A DNA stretch of 64,000 nucleotides from Bacillus kexueae (GTDB taxonomy: Bacteria; Bacillota; Bacilli; Bacillales; Aeribacillaceae), in NCBI RefSeq assembly GCF_022809095.1, contig NZ_JALAZE010000005.1:62001-126000 (forward strand), given 5' to 3'. Under the pieces are notes generated by a model. The model had not been told where the DNA came from and did not search any database. It saw only the letters and a program-made list of their open reading frames with translations. The position numbers were made by a program, and so were the translations under genes. Of the stretch, positions 1 to 9,065 are shown piece by piece; position 1 is the first letter of the stretch, and each line of letters begins with the position of its first letter.

Positions 1-264
1 CTTCTCCTCACGCTCTTCTGCTTCTTCTTTTAACTTTTCTTCACGTTCTTTCGCTTTCTCTTTCAGCTTCTCCTCACGCTCTTCCGCCTTTTCTCTCAGT
101 TTTTCCTCACGTTCTTCTGCTTCTTCTTTTAGCTTTTCCTCACGTTCTTCTGCTTCTTCTTTTAGCTTTTCTTCACGTTCTTCCGTTTCTTCTTTTAGCT
201 TTTCTTCACGTTCTTCCGTTTCTTCTTTTAGCTCTTTTTCATATTCTTCCGTTTCTTCTTCATC
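1..264. repeat. 33-bp tandem coding repeat (8 units, continues off the edge)
   Basis: Eight consecutive 33-bp units begin at 1, 34, 67, 100, 133, 166, 199 and 232; the last is the most diverged. Units 166-198 and 199-231 are identical. Each unit encodes 11 residues on the minus strand. The exact 33-bp period keeps the frame, so unit number could change by slippage without breaking the protein. Confidence 0.9.
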
Positions 265-1101
265 TATTTCCGTGCTAGTTGCTTTCGAAAGGAGTTTGTC
301 AGATTTTTTCACGAACAGCTTCTTTAGTTTTTGTTGCTTTTTCGTATACTTTTCTTCTAATTGAGCCAACTTCGCTTCTGCTTCCTCAGCAGTCAACTCT
401 CCTTTTTCTACTTGCTGTTGAATTTTTTCACGTTTTTTTTCATATTTTTCTTGTTGCTTCGCCACTTTTTCTTCTAGCTTTTTGGTTAACTTCTCTATAT
501 TTTTCACAATCGCTTCTTTTGCATTGTCGTTCGTTAACTTTCCTAAAACTTGTTCAAGGGCTAATAAATTAGCGGCTACTTTTTCATCTATGTCCTCAGA
601 TTGTCCTTCTTCTTCAACAACCTCATCATTTTCATTTTCATCTACTTCATCCATTTCCAAAGCGAGCTCTTGTTGTTCAAATGCTTTTTCTAATGTTTCT
701 TTCGCAAGCTCTTCTTGACCTTCTTCAACCAACATTTCTGCTTCCAAAATTCGTTCTTCCGCAAATTCAGCTAATAATTCAGCCTTCTTTAAGTCATCAA
801 AAGTAAGAGCCAATCGGATACGCTCCGTAAACGACTTTAAAAAGTAAAAGAAATCTCCAGGGACTAATGAAGGCTTTTCTCCTTCATCTTCTTCAACACT
901 TTCTGCTTCAGTATTTTCTTCCGTTGCTACCGTTTGTTCAGCCTCTTCATTTTCTGTACCTTCTAATTCAGAAGTGTTTTCAACCGCAGACTCTTCAACT
1001 TCATCAGTGACTGACTCTTCTGCAAATACTGAATGACTACCAATTTGGAGGATTCCAATAGCCATGAAAAAAATAAGGAAATAAGAATACAATGATTTCA
1101 T
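1..1101 (-). CDS. DUF5667 domain secreted coiled-coil protein (3' end outside window)
   Basis: The start codon is at 1099-1101, preceded by a GAGGTGAA ribosome binding site; the reading frame is open to the window edge, so the C-terminus is missing. Residues 1-27 form a signal peptide, followed by a very acidic linker. Residues about 75-150 (LVPGDFFYFLKSFTERIRLAL onward) match DUF5667, a helical domain of exported proteins. The rest is rich in Glu and Lys and becomes regular 11-residue repeats of the form EEREEKLKEEA. Hendecad repeats usually form long, slightly right-handed coiled coils. The protein is probably released or wall-associated; its function is unknown. No neighbour gives a clue, since the adjacent TetR gene reads in the same direction from a separate promoter region. 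Confidence 0.8.
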   Translation of the reverse strand, partial: MKSLYSYFLIFFMAIGILQIGSHSVFAEESVTDEVEESAVENTSELEGTENEEAEQTVATEENTEAESVEEDEGEKPSLVPGDFFYFLKSFTERIRLALTFDDLKKAELLAEFAEERILEAEMLVEEGQEELAKETLEKAFEQQELALEMDEVDENENDEVVEEEGQSEDIDEKVAANLLALEQVLGKLTNDNAKEAIVKNIEKLTKKLEEKVAKQQEKYEKKREKIQQQVEKGELTAEEAEAKLAQLEEKYTKKQQKLKKLFVKKSDKLLSKATSTEIDEEETEEYEKELKEETEEREEKLKEETEEREEKLKEEAEEREEKLKEEAEEREEKLREKAEEREEKLKEKAKEREEKLKEEAEEREEK

Positions 1102-1225
1102 AGAGTTCACCTCAATCATACGTTTTCATTTTTATTATCGGTGAAGACTCTATTACTTCACATCGCCCGATTCACCTAAAATAGATTGGGATAAGTAGGA
1201 AATCTTTATGAAAATAGTTGGAAAA

Positions 1226-1816
1226 TCAATATACCCCTTCTAAGTACATCGTTGTTAATGTCGTGACAATCGCTTCGATATCGATATCATTTTGTTCAAC
1301 AATTTCCCACATAAACATTTCGTTAGCATAAAACCATGTCCGACCCGCAAGACTTGGATTTAGCTCTTTCTTGGCTAACCCCTTCGATTGAGCATATTGA
1401 ATATCTCGTTCAATCGAAGTGAAAAAGCGAGTACGAATCATTTTCCATTTCTCTTCAACGAGAGGGGAACAGCCGATAGCCTCTTTCATCACTTTCATCA
1501 TACTTCGGTTTTTTATTGCTAAATTTAAAAAAAGTTCTACTTGATGAGCAATCAATCGATAAGCATCTTCTCGTGTTTCCGGTTCGTAAGGTAAATTGGC
1601 CACATCGTAAAACTGCTGCATCAATTGCTCCATTACTTCCATAAAAAGTTCATCTTTATTTTGAAAATACACATAGGCCGTTCCATACCCCGTTTGTGCT
1701 CGCTTAATAATTTGAGAAATGGTTGTTTTTTGAAACCCTTGCTTTAAAAAAACTTCTTTACCAGCTTCCACAATTTTTTGGCGCGTTTTTAACGCTTGCA
1801 TTTGACGTGTATTCAC
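1226..1816 (-). CDS. TetR/AcrR family transcriptional regulator
   Basis: A protein of 196 residues starting at GTG 1816, which sits 8 bases after a GGAG site; a GTG nine bases upstream is less well placed. The N-terminal third is a TetR helix-turn-helix (KIVEAGKEVFLKQGF, then TTISQIIKRAQTGYGTAYVYFQNKDELF). The C-terminal part is a ligand-binding domain of unknown specificity. The gene is divergent from kynU, and a palindrome at 1857-1877 lies between them across the kynU -35 box. I infer that it represses the kynurenine operon and probably itself, with a tryptophan-pathway metabolite as inducer. The family assignment is firm; the target is inferred. Confidence 0.88.
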   Translation of the reverse strand: MNTRQMQALKTRQKIVEAGKEVFLKQGFQKTTISQIIKRAQTGYGTAYVYFQNKDELFMEVMEQLMQQFYDVANLPYEPETREDAYRLIAHQVELFLNLAIKNRSMMKVMKEAIGCSPLVEEKWKMIRTRFFTSIERDIQYAQSKGLAKKELNPSLAGRTWFYANEMFMWEIVEQNDIDIEAIVTTLTTMYLEGVY

Positions 1817-1856
1817 TTTGAACACTCCAGTTATTTACTTTTTTACTGATATTATA

Positions 1857-1888
1857 TCATTGACACTATGTCAGTGAAAATTTATAGT
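1857..1888 (+). promoter_or_regulatory. kynU promoter with overlapping TetR-type operator
   Basis: The -35 box is TTGACA (1860-1865), the spacer is 17 bases and the -10 box is TATAGT (1883-1888). A palindrome covers 1857-1877: left arm TCATTGACA, 3-base centre CTA, right arm TGTCAGTGA, with one mismatch in nine paired positions. A repressor bound here would cover the -35 box. A possible minus-strand -10 (TATAAT, 1851-1856) lies beside the palindrome, so the same site could control the TetR gene. Confidence 0.75.
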
Positions 1889-1932
1889 TAAATTATTAGT
1901 AATTTACTGAATATTTATACGAGGTGATACGA

Positions 1933-3204
1933 GTGACTTTTACGTTAGATGATGCGAAACACCTTGATCAAAGCGATAATCTTGCTTCCTTTCGTCAAGA
2001 ATTTTACTTTCCAAACGATTGTATCTATTTAGATGGAAACTCACTCGGACTTCTATCTAAACGTGCCGAACAATCGTTATTGTCCGTCCTTGATGCTTGG
2101 AGACAATTTGGCATTGATGGATGGACAAAAGGAGAAAATCCGTGGTTTTACTTATCCGAACAGCTTGGGGAAAAAATGGCCTCCCTTGTTGGAGCGAATC
2201 CTCAAGAGGTGATTGTAACCGGATCTACGACCGTCAATTTGCACCAACTTGTTTCAACCTTTTTTCATCCCAATAATGCCCGCACAAAAATATTAGCAGA
2301 TGAACTGAATTTCCCTTCGGATATCTACGCCTTACAAAGTCAGCTGAAGTTGAAGGGGCTGGAGCCAGACATTCATTTAATACGTGTAAAAAGTGACGAT
2401 GGCAGAACACTTCAAGAAGAAGATATCATTGAAGCCATGACAGATGAAATTGCTCTTATCGTACTTCCAAGTGTGTTGTATAGAAGTGGGCAAATTCTCG
2501 ATATGAAGCGATTAACGAAAGAAGCCCATAAACGTAACATCCTAATCGGTTTTGATTTATGTCATTCAATCGGTTCCATCCCCCATGCATTAAGTGAATG
2601 GGGAGTCGATTTTGCCTTTTGGTGTACGTATAAACATTTAAATGGTGGACCGGGAAGTGTCGCAGCACTTTATGTCAATCAAAGACATTTTGGACAAATA
2701 CCAGGTTTAGCTGGATGGTTTAGCTCTCATAAATCGAAACAATTTGATATGGAGCATACGTTATCTCCTGCAGGTGATGTTGGTGCATTTCAAATTGGAA
2801 CGCCACACGTCTTAAGTATGGCACCCTTGATCGGTGCGCTTGAAATCTTTTTAGAAGCAGGAATTGAAAACATTCGTCAAAAGTCTTTATCATTAACACG
2901 CTTTTTCATCAATTTAATTCAACAAGAATTAGCGGAATACAATTTTACAATTGGAAATCCAATCGAGGACGCGCATCGCGGAGGTCACCTTTTTTTAGAA
3001 CATAAAGAAGCAGCCCGAATTTGTAAAGCATTAAAGGACAAGAATATTATTCCAGACTTCCGATCACCGAACGGAATTCGCCTCGCACCCGTAGCGCTAT
3101 ATAACTCGTATGTTGACGTCTGGAACACTGTGCAAACATTAAAGGACATTATGAAAAACGAGACGTATAAGCAATATGAAAATAAACGGGAAGTGGTGGC
3201 ATAG
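1933..3204 (+). CDS. kynU: kynureninase
   Basis: Kynureninase, a PLP enzyme that cleaves kynurenine to anthranilate and alanine (or 3-hydroxykynurenine to 3-hydroxyanthranilate). I chose GTG 1933 because GAGGTG at 1921-1926 is correctly spaced; the in-frame GTG at 1924 lies inside that ribosome binding site. The 423-residue length is normal. Diagnostic segments are [10 protein letters not shown] near the N-terminus and the PLP lysine in the [10 protein letters not shown] motif (about residue 234). It is the first gene of kynU-kynB-kynA; kynB starts 2 bases after the stop. No hydroxylase gene (kynMO) is nearby, so the expected product is anthranilate. Confidence 0.95.
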   Translation: MTFTLDDAKHLDQSDNLASFRQEFYFPNDCIYLDGNSLGLLSKRAEQSLLSVLDAWRQFGIDGWTKGENPWFYLSEQLGEKMASLVGANPQEVIVTGSTTVNLHQLVSTFFHPNNARTKILADELNFPSDIYALQSQLKLKGLEPDIHLIRVKSDDGRTLQEEDIIEAMTDEIALIVLPSVLYRSGQILDMKRLTKEAHKRNILIGFDLCHSIGSIPHALSEWGVDFAFWCTYKHLNGGPGSVAALYVNQRHFGQIPGLAGWFSSHKSKQFDMEHTLSPAGDVGAFQIGTPHVLSMAPLIGALEIFLEAGIENIRQKSLSLTRFFINLIQQELAEYNFTIGNPIEDAHRGGHLFLEHKEAARICKALKDKNIIPDFRSPNGIRLAPVALYNSYVDVWNTVQTLKDIMKNETYKQYENKREVVA

Positions 3205-3206
3205 CG

Positions 3207-3839
3207 ATGTGGATTGATATCTCCCAAACCTTCCATAATGAAATTGCACATTGGCCAGGCGACACACCATTCTCTTATGCCATAACATTTCCAAAGTCGG
3301 TGACTGGATCCGTCAATATTGGAAAAATAACCACAAGTGTGCACACAGGCACACATGTCGATGCACCGTTCCATTTTAATGACAATGGGGAAACAATAGA
3401 ACAATTGGATATTCAACCCTTTATCGGGACAGCACTACTCGTTGACGTATCAGCCTATGACCATATCACTGTAAACGTTTTCTCGGATTGCGACTTTTCA
3501 AAGGCGAACCAACTATTACTTCGAACGGTGAGAAAGCAAAATCAAGATCAATTCCCAGTAAAGATCCCGACTATTTCACCTGACATAGCGCCATTCCTAC
3601 GAGAGAAGGGTATTCGACTACTTGGCGTTGATGTACCATCTGTAGACCCATTAGATAGTAAAGATATGGAATCCCATCACACTCTTTATCAACACGGCAT
3701 TGCCATACTAGAGAATGTTGTGCTTCATCATCTAACAACCGGTTTGTATGATCTAATTGCTTTACCTCTCAAAATCAAAGGAGCTGACGGCAGCCCAGTT
3801 CGTGCCGTCGTTCGAAAATGGAGGGATTCGAATGAGTAA
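3207..3839 (+). CDS. kynB: kynurenine formamidase (arylformamidase, cyclase family)
   Basis: A 210-residue protein of the bacterial cyclase/KynB family, which hydrolyses N-formylkynurenine to kynurenine and formate. The metal-binding signature [12 protein letters not shown] is present near residue 50, and a second metal/active-site region lies around [12 protein letters not shown] and [11 protein letters not shown]. It lies between kynU and kynA; its stop codon overlaps the start of kynA, which suggests translational coupling. Its position in the kyn operon makes the substrate assignment secure. Confidence 0.95.
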   Translation: MWIDISQTFHNEIAHWPGDTPFSYAITFPKSVTGSVNIGKITTSVHTGTHVDAPFHFNDNGETIEQLDIQPFIGTALLVDVSAYDHITVNVFSDCDFSKANQLLLRTVRKQNQDQFPVKIPTISPDIAPFLREKGIRLLGVDVPSVDPLDSKDMESHHTLYQHGIAILENVVLHHLTTGLYDLIALPLKIKGADGSPVRAVVRKWRDSNE

Positions 3840-4677
3840 GCACTTATCAGAAATGGAAAACGAAAAAGGAATTCAAACGGACTTTAAAAACAGAATGACT
3901 TACGGAGAATATTTACAATTAGATCAAATTTTATCTGCTCAAAATCGCCTTTCCGACCATCACGATGAAATGCTCTTTATCGTCATTCATCAAGTAAGTG
4001 AACTGTGGATGAAACTGATTTTACATGAACTTCGAGAAGCCATTGCATGTATTGAAAGAGACGAACTTGACCCTGCGTTTAAAATGCTTGCGCGTGTATC
4101 AAAAATTCAATCTCAAATCATATCAGCTTGGGATGTACTCTCTACCCTTACACCATCTGAATATATGCAATTCCGGGACAAGCTAGGGCAAGCTTCAGGC
4201 TTCCAATCCTATCAATATCGAATGATTGAATTTGCACTAGGCTATAAATCAGACCATGTTTTAAAAATTTATGAAAAAGATGAAAAACTTATTGAAGAAT
4301 TAAAAGAAGCTTATGCTGCTCCAAGTATTTATGATGTTGCCATTAAACAACTCAAAAACGCTGGTTTTTCAATCCCAGATGAGCTCGTGAATCGAGACTA
4401 CACAAAACCGTATAAGGGAGATCCTGCGGTAGAAGCTGCTTGGCTTGAAGTTTATAAAGATGTAGAAACGTACTGGAATTTATACGAGCTAGCCGAAAAA
4501 CTTATTGATATCGAGGATTGGATTCAGCAGTGGCGCTTTCGTCATATGAAAACGGTTGAGCGCATAATCGGACATAAGATGGGTACTGGAGGGTCATCTG
4601 GCGTCACCTATTTAAAGAAAGTGCTTGATCATTCGTTCTTTCCTGAATTATGGGATATTCGCACGAAGCTTTCCTAA
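3832..4677 (+). CDS. kynA: tryptophan 2,3-dioxygenase
   Basis: Haem enzyme that opens the indole ring of tryptophan to N-formylkynurenine, the first step of the kynurenine pathway. The start at 3832 follows GGAGGG and overlaps the kynB stop; the 281-residue length fits bacterial TDO. Visible family segments are [30 protein letters not shown], the haem-ligand region [14 protein letters not shown] and [14 protein letters not shown] longer reading from 3757 runs into kynB and is rejected. Order of action is KynA, KynB, KynU, although gene order is U-B-A. Confidence 0.96.
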   Translation: MSKHLSEMENEKGIQTDFKNRMTYGEYLQLDQILSAQNRLSDHHDEMLFIVIHQVSELWMKLILHELREAIACIERDELDPAFKMLARVSKIQSQIISAWDVLSTLTPSEYMQFRDKLGQASGFQSYQYRMIEFALGYKSDHVLKIYEKDEKLIEELKEAYAAPSIYDVAIKQLKNAGFSIPDELVNRDYTKPYKGDPAVEAAWLEVYKDVETYWNLYELAEKLIDIEDWIQQWRFRHMKTVERIIGHKMGTGGSSGVTYLKKVLDHSFFPELWDIRTKLS

Positions 4678-4732
4678 TCTTTAAATCACATAAGTTAAAG
4701 ACAACTTTCGATTCAAAGGGGTGGATAATGGG

Positions 4733-6073
4733 ATGGAGAACCGTCGGGATCAATGGTCATCTAAACTAGGGTTTATATTATCATCGGCTGGGGCAGCAAT
4801 TGGACTAGGTGCAATTTGGAAATTCCCTTATGTAACGGGTATGAGCGGTGGAGGTGCGTTTTTTCTTATTTTCATCGCATTCACGGTTTTAATTGGGTTA
4901 CCTATGCTCATTTCAGAATTTATTATTGGCAGAGGGGCTCAGAAAGAAGCCATTAGCGCTTATCAAAAGCTCGCACCGAACTCTCATTGGGTATGGGTAG
5001 GTCGACTGGGTGTGGTTGGATGTTTTTTACTCCTTTCTTTTTATAGTGTCGTAGGAGGCTGGGTGCTTATTTACGCAGCCATGTCGATACTAGGTATGAT
5101 CATTCAAGAGGGCGCGCAGTATCCAGACCTTTTTGGTATGGTTATATCCTCACCTGGAATTACCTTTTTAGGGTTATTTCTATTCTTGTTGATGAATGTT
5201 TTAGTTTTATCATTTGGTATTCAAAACGGAATCGAACGGGCGAACAAATATTTAATGCCGTTATTATTTGTCTTCTTCATCGTATTAGTCATTCGTTCCC
5301 TAACACTAGACGGGGCAATAGAAGGGGTACGCTTTTTCTTAACACCAAGTTTTGAGAATATAACAAGTGAGGCAATTCTTTATGCACTTGGCCAATCCTT
5401 TTTTGCTTTAGCTGTTGGGTTTTCATGCATGGTAACGTACAGCTCATACTTAAAGAAGGATGTCAATATTCCTCGCGCAGCAAGCTGGGTGGTCATCATG
5501 AACATATTTGTATCCATGCTTGCGGGACTTGCCATCTTCCCTGCAGTCTTTTCCTTTGGGCTAGAGCCTGCTGAAGGGCCGGGTCTTTTATTTATCGTTT
5601 TACCGACCGTCTTTAGTCAGATGCCGTTTGGTGAGTTGTTTTTAAGTTTATTTTTACTTTTATTCTTGTTTGCCACATTGACGAGCTCATTTAGTTTACT
5701 TGAAATTATCGTTTCAGCCTTCACTGCTAACGGAACGCGCTCACGTCCGAGAGTAGCATGGATATCAGGTCTTATTGTATTTATTGCAGGAATTCCAGCT
5801 GCTCTATCGTTCAGTCTACTATCAGAATATCAACTGTTTGGAAAAACAGTTTTTGATGCGACCGATTTTCTCGTGAGCAATCTATTATTACCGATTGGTT
5901 GCTTACTCATTGCTCTCTTTATCGTTCATAAAATGGACCAACAACTCGTACAGGAGGAATTTCTCCTAGGGAGTCAGGAAAATCATTCGCTCTATCGAAT
6001 ATGGCGACTACTAATGAAATGGCTTGTGCCAATTAGTATTATCGTCGTCTTTATCAACTTACTCACTTCTTAA
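4733..6073 (+). CDS. sodium-dependent amino acid transporter, NSS family
   Basis: A 446-residue membrane protein of the neurotransmitter:sodium symporter family. The N-terminal signature (AIGLGAIWKFPYVTG followed by SGGGAF) forms the sodium and substrate site of transmembrane helix 1. About eleven or twelve hydrophobic segments follow. ATG 4733 is preceded by AAAGGGGTGG; the upstream in-frame GTG at 4721 is part of that site. It lies 55 bases after kynA with no convincing terminator between, so it is probably the last gene of the kyn operon. Some bacterial NSS proteins import tryptophan, and that is the likely substrate here, by context only. Confidence 0.85.
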   Translation: MENRRDQWSSKLGFILSSAGAAIGLGAIWKFPYVTGMSGGGAFFLIFIAFTVLIGLPMLISEFIIGRGAQKEAISAYQKLAPNSHWVWVGRLGVVGCFLLLSFYSVVGGWVLIYAAMSILGMIIQEGAQYPDLFGMVISSPGITFLGLFLFLLMNVLVLSFGIQNGIERANKYLMPLLFVFFIVLVIRSLTLDGAIEGVRFFLTPSFENITSEAILYALGQSFFALAVGFSCMVTYSSYLKKDVNIPRAASWVVIMNIFVSMLAGLAIFPAVFSFGLEPAEGPGLLFIVLPTVFSQMPFGELFLSLFLLLFLFATLTSSFSLLEIIVSAFTANGTRSRPRVAWISGLIVFIAGIPAALSFSLLSEYQLFGKTVFDATDFLVSNLLLPIGCLLIALFIVHKMDQQLVQEEFLLGSQENHSLYRIWRLLMKWLVPISIIVVFINLLTS

Positions 6074-6110
6074 AGGTAACGCTTTTCTAACCTTAATTAG
6101 GAAGCTGTCC

Positions 6111-6399
6111 AAAAAGCTTTTTTATCGTAAATTAAAATGCGTTAATCTCATCCGGTGGCGGACGTTTTCCGCACTTGCACAGGACGTATTCGCCTCTGCG
6201 TTGGCCACAGAACGTGGCCGCCTTTAGCAGAGGTTCATTCAATTATTGCCTCCTCGACTCACAAGCTCATCTGTGGGGTCTTCAGCTTGTGCTGTTCCCG
6301 CTGGAGTCGCCGCCACCTTTCTTTCATTCAAAACCAATAGGAGAAATGCTAGCTACTTATCATCTCCCATGCATTAAAGAGACTTAGCAGACAGCCCCT
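6111..6399 (+). repeat. dispersed repeat family B, copy 1
   Basis: A non-coding block of about 290 bp. It shares the phrases ATCTCATCCG, GCGGACG, TTGCACAGGACGT, TTAGCAGAGGTTCA, GGAGTCGC and GACTTAGCAGACAGCC with the copy at 27471-27703. Its outer ends are inverted versions of each other (AGCTGTCC near 6114, GACAGCCCC near 6398). The left end contains AAGCT...AGCTTTTTT, which may serve as a weak terminator for the NSS gene. Short open frames inside it (6155-6387) have no ribosome binding site and are not genes. Confidence 0.65.
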
Positions 6400-6446
6400 A
6401 TTCAATGGAATTTACACCCCCTTTTTTTATATAAAATTCCATAACA

Positions 6447-6473
6447 TGAAACTTTATCCTTATATTGTTCGTA
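6447..6473 (+). promoter_or_regulatory. SigW-type promoter of floT
   Basis: TGAAAC at 6447-6452, a 17-base spacer and CGTA at 6470-6473 match the extracytoplasmic-function sigma W pattern (TGAAAC, 16-17 bases, CGTA). Transcription would start near 6480, about 80 bases before floT. In Bacillus subtilis the floT operon is known to belong to the SigW regulon, so the match makes biological sense. Confidence 0.8.
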
Positions 6474-6561
6474 AAAAATAGTGGAAGAAACATTTGAACG
6501 AATGAGTCGCGACTGTTCTTGTTCAACGTTGTTTCACATTATTTTTTGAGGGGGATATACC

Positions 6562-8094
6562 ATGTTAGAAGCAATAGGATTCATGATTTTTCTCGTACCC
6601 ATATTGATTTTAGCTGCAATTGGTGCCGGCATCTGGTGGTTTATTATGAAAACACGCTATAAAACAGCAAAGTCAAACCAAGCGCTCATTATTGCAGGAC
6701 CTAAGCTAGGCGACCCGAAAAAAGAGACAAATATATTCACTGATGAAGAAGGTCGAGCTATTAAAATCATTCGTGGTGGTGGTCATTTACTTCGAATGCA
6801 CCAAACGGCAACTCCAATTGATTTAACTTCCTTTCAACTAAAACTAACGACACCAAAAGTATATACGAGTGGAGGAGTTCCAATCGTTGCAGATGCTGTC
6901 GCGATGGTGAAAGTAGCCGATACATTAAAAGGAATAGCCATTTATGCGGAGCAATTCTTAGGTAAAAAGCAACAAGAGATTGAAGCGGAAATTGGGGAAG
7001 TTTTAAGCGCAAATCTTCGCGCGATTCTTTCCAAAATGACCGTAGAAGAAATAAACGAAGACCGTGAAGCCTTTAATGCGCAAGTAACGGAAATCGCTCA
7101 AAAGCAATTGGATGAAATGGGATTTAAAATCACATCCCTCGGGCTAACCGATTTACGAGATGCAGACCCTGAAAACGGTTATTTAGAAAACCTTGGCCGT
7201 CCGCGTATTGCGGAAGTCCGTAAAAAAGCGGAAATTGCTGAAGCAGATAGTGATAAAGAAACACGAATTCACCGTGCTAAAGCAGATCAAGAAGCAAAGG
7301 AAGAAGAGTACAAACGACAAATCGAAATCGCACAGGCTCAAAAAGAAAAAGATTTAAAGGATGCAGCTATTAAAGAAGAAACAGAGCGAGCGCGTGCTAA
7401 ATCAGAGCAAGCTTACGAGTTAGAAAAATCCATTCTTGAAAAGCAAGTACAAGAGGAACAATTAAAACTAATGGCCCAGAAAAAAGAAGAAGAGCTACGC
7501 ATTAAAAAGCTCGAGCGTGAACACGCAGTTAAACTTGAAGCTCAAGAAAGCGAGATTCGAAAAGCCAAAGCAGATGCTGAATATTACGAAACAACGAAAC
7601 GAGCAGAAGCAGATGCGCGTAAAGCTGAGATTGACGGCTTAGCTCAAGCAGAAATTAAACGTAAACAAGGTTTAGCAGAAGCAGAAGTCATCCGTAAACG
7701 TGGAGAAGCGGAAGCGGAAGCAAAGCGCATGCTTGCTGAAGCTATTGCCAAGCATGGTGAAGTCGTCATTTTAGAAAAACTAATCGATATGCTACCAGCT
7801 TACGCTGAAAAAGTGGCTCAACCTCTATCAAATATCGACTCAGTCAAAATCATTGACACTGGAAATGGCGAGGGAGTCAGTTCATTCGGAAAAAGCGTCA
7901 CGAATACGATGCTACAACTTCAAGAGCCACTGAAAGAATTAACTGGTGTAGACTTATCAAAGCTTTTAAGTGACTTAGCTAATCGAGGAAATACGCATAC
8001 AGTTGTTCGAACAGAAGTGACCAATGAAGCGTCGAATGAGACGCCAAACGACACAACTGTAAAACAAGAAGAAGAACTAGACCAAAACGAATAA
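6562..8094 (+). CDS. floT: flotillin (SPFH/band 7 membrane scaffold protein)
   Basis: A 510-residue flotillin that organises functional membrane microdomains. Residues about 5-27 are a hydrophobic membrane hairpin, residues about 45-200 the SPFH domain (GHLLRMHQTATPIDLTS...), and residues about 210-400 a long Glu/Ala/Lys-rich coiled coil with many EA/KA repeats that mediates oligomerisation. The C-terminus is acidic. GAGGGGG lies just before the ATG. In B. subtilis the homologue (YuaG) follows an NfeD-type gene; here no nfeD gene is adjacent, which is unusual. The gene has its own SigW-type promoter and a terminator at 8104-8130. Confidence 0.93.
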   Translation: MLEAIGFMIFLVPILILAAIGAGIWWFIMKTRYKTAKSNQALIIAGPKLGDPKKETNIFTDEEGRAIKIIRGGGHLLRMHQTATPIDLTSFQLKLTTPKVYTSGGVPIVADAVAMVKVADTLKGIAIYAEQFLGKKQQEIEAEIGEVLSANLRAILSKMTVEEINEDREAFNAQVTEIAQKQLDEMGFKITSLGLTDLRDADPENGYLENLGRPRIAEVRKKAEIAEADSDKETRIHRAKADQEAKEEEYKRQIEIAQAQKEKDLKDAAIKEETERARAKSEQAYELEKSILEKQVQEEQLKLMAQKKEEELRIKKLEREHAVKLEAQESEIRKAKADAEYYETTKRAEADARKAEIDGLAQAEIKRKQGLAEAEVIRKRGEAEAEAKRMLAEAIAKHGEVVILEKLIDMLPAYAEKVAQPLSNIDSVKIIDTGNGEGVSSFGKSVTNTMLQLQEPLKELTGVDLSKLLSDLANRGNTHTVVRTEVTNEASNETPNDTTVKQEEELDQNE

Positions 8095-8103
8095 AACTTT
8101 ATT

Positions 8104-8130
8104 AAAGCCGACAAATAGTCGGCTTTTCTT
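8104..8130 (+). terminator. intrinsic terminator of floT
   Basis: AAAGCCGAC (8104-8112) pairs with GTCGGCTTT across a short loop and is followed by a T-rich stretch, ten bases after the floT stop. Confidence 0.85.
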
Positions 8131-8225
8131 ATTCTTTCGGAACCTTTCTCACTCATAATTCGTACGACATGTTAGAATAATTTTCAGCGTAATTGGCATT
8201 GTTAACGTATAAGAGGTGACCTTAA

Positions 8226-9047
8226 TTGACACAAACAGAATCACGTAACGAGTTACTTACACATCTAGAAGAAATTCGGAAATGGGAGGAAGACCAAAAG
8301 GGTCTATGGTTTTGGGAGCGTATTAGCCGCCTTCCCTTTAAAATTCTCGACCGCCTCACTCCCCAATTGATCCACAAGAAGATTGGACAAGCTTTAGATG
8401 AAATCGGAAGCTATCTTCAAACAGGTGGAAAATATTTAGTATCGGAAAAAAGTATTACGAAACGCTATGAAAAGAAACTAAACATTGAGGGAATAGACTT
8501 AGCAGACATTGCAAAGCAGCCCATAGCGGTAATGGATGAAATTAGTGACAACATTATCGCCTCAAGGGCGAAGATTGCCATGACACAAGGGGCAACCACT
8601 GGGATTGGTGGGCTTTTCACGTTGACAATTGATATCCCGCTTATCCTCGGTCTTTCTCTAAAAACACTCCAAGAAATCGCCCTCACTTATGGATTTGACC
8701 CAAATGACAAACGGGAGCGAGTATTTATCATTAAGTGCCTTCAATTTGCTTCATCAGATATTGTCGGTAAGAAAGCGATTATCGAAGAATTGGCTACTTA
8801 CGACGAGCCTAATGAAAATGTTAATCGAAAGATGATTTCACAGGTACAAGGCTGGCGGGAAGTAATGGTCAGTTATCGGGACAACTTTGGTTGGAAGAAG
8901 CTCTTACAAATGGTGCCCATTGCCGGAATTTTATTTGGGTCATTTGTTAATAAATCAATGATTGAAGATATTGGAGAGGCTGGTAAGATGCTGTACAAAA
9001 AGCGCCGAATTTTACAGAAGCTAGAAAACTCTACCCCCCAGAAATAA
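8226..9047 (+). CDS. EcsC family protein
   Basis: A 273-residue EcsC-family protein. The start is TTG 8226, preceded at good distance by AGAGGTG. The N-terminal amphipathic segment (EIRKWEEDQKGLWFWERISRLPFKILDRLTP) is typical of the family, and a glycine-rich hydrophobic stretch follows (ATTGIGGLFTLTIDIPLILGL). EcsC proteins are membrane-associated and of uncertain biochemical role; the name comes from the ecsABC operon, but no ABC transporter genes are adjacent here. The stop codon is inside the terminator hairpin at 9034-9065. Confidence 0.85.
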   Translation: MTQTESRNELLTHLEEIRKWEEDQKGLWFWERISRLPFKILDRLTPQLIHKKIGQALDEIGSYLQTGGKYLVSEKSITKRYEKKLNIEGIDLADIAKQPIAVMDEISDNIIASRAKIAMTQGATTGIGGLFTLTIDIPLILGLSLKTLQEIALTYGFDPNDKRERVFIIKCLQFASSDIVGKKAIIEELATYDEPNENVNRKMISQVQGWREVMVSYRDNFGWKKLLQMVPIAGILFGSFVNKSMIEDIGEAGKMLYKKRRILQKLENSTPQK

Positions 9048-9065
9048 TCTGGGGGATTTTTTATC
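9034..9065 (+). terminator. intrinsic terminator of the ecsC-like gene
   Basis: CCCCCAGA at 9035-9042 pairs with TCTGGGGG and is followed by ATTTTTT. The hairpin overlaps the end of the coding region and the 3' end of the convergent small ORF. Confidence 0.85.

Noticed and set aside
1-264. Direct repeats that might be taken for a CRISPR array
   Set aside because: The 33-bp units are contiguous with no spacers and encode in-frame 11-residue repeats on the minus strand.
6155-6387. Overlapping + strand open frames of 61-70 residues
   Set aside because: They lie in repeat B, lack ribosome binding sites and have no protein-like pattern.
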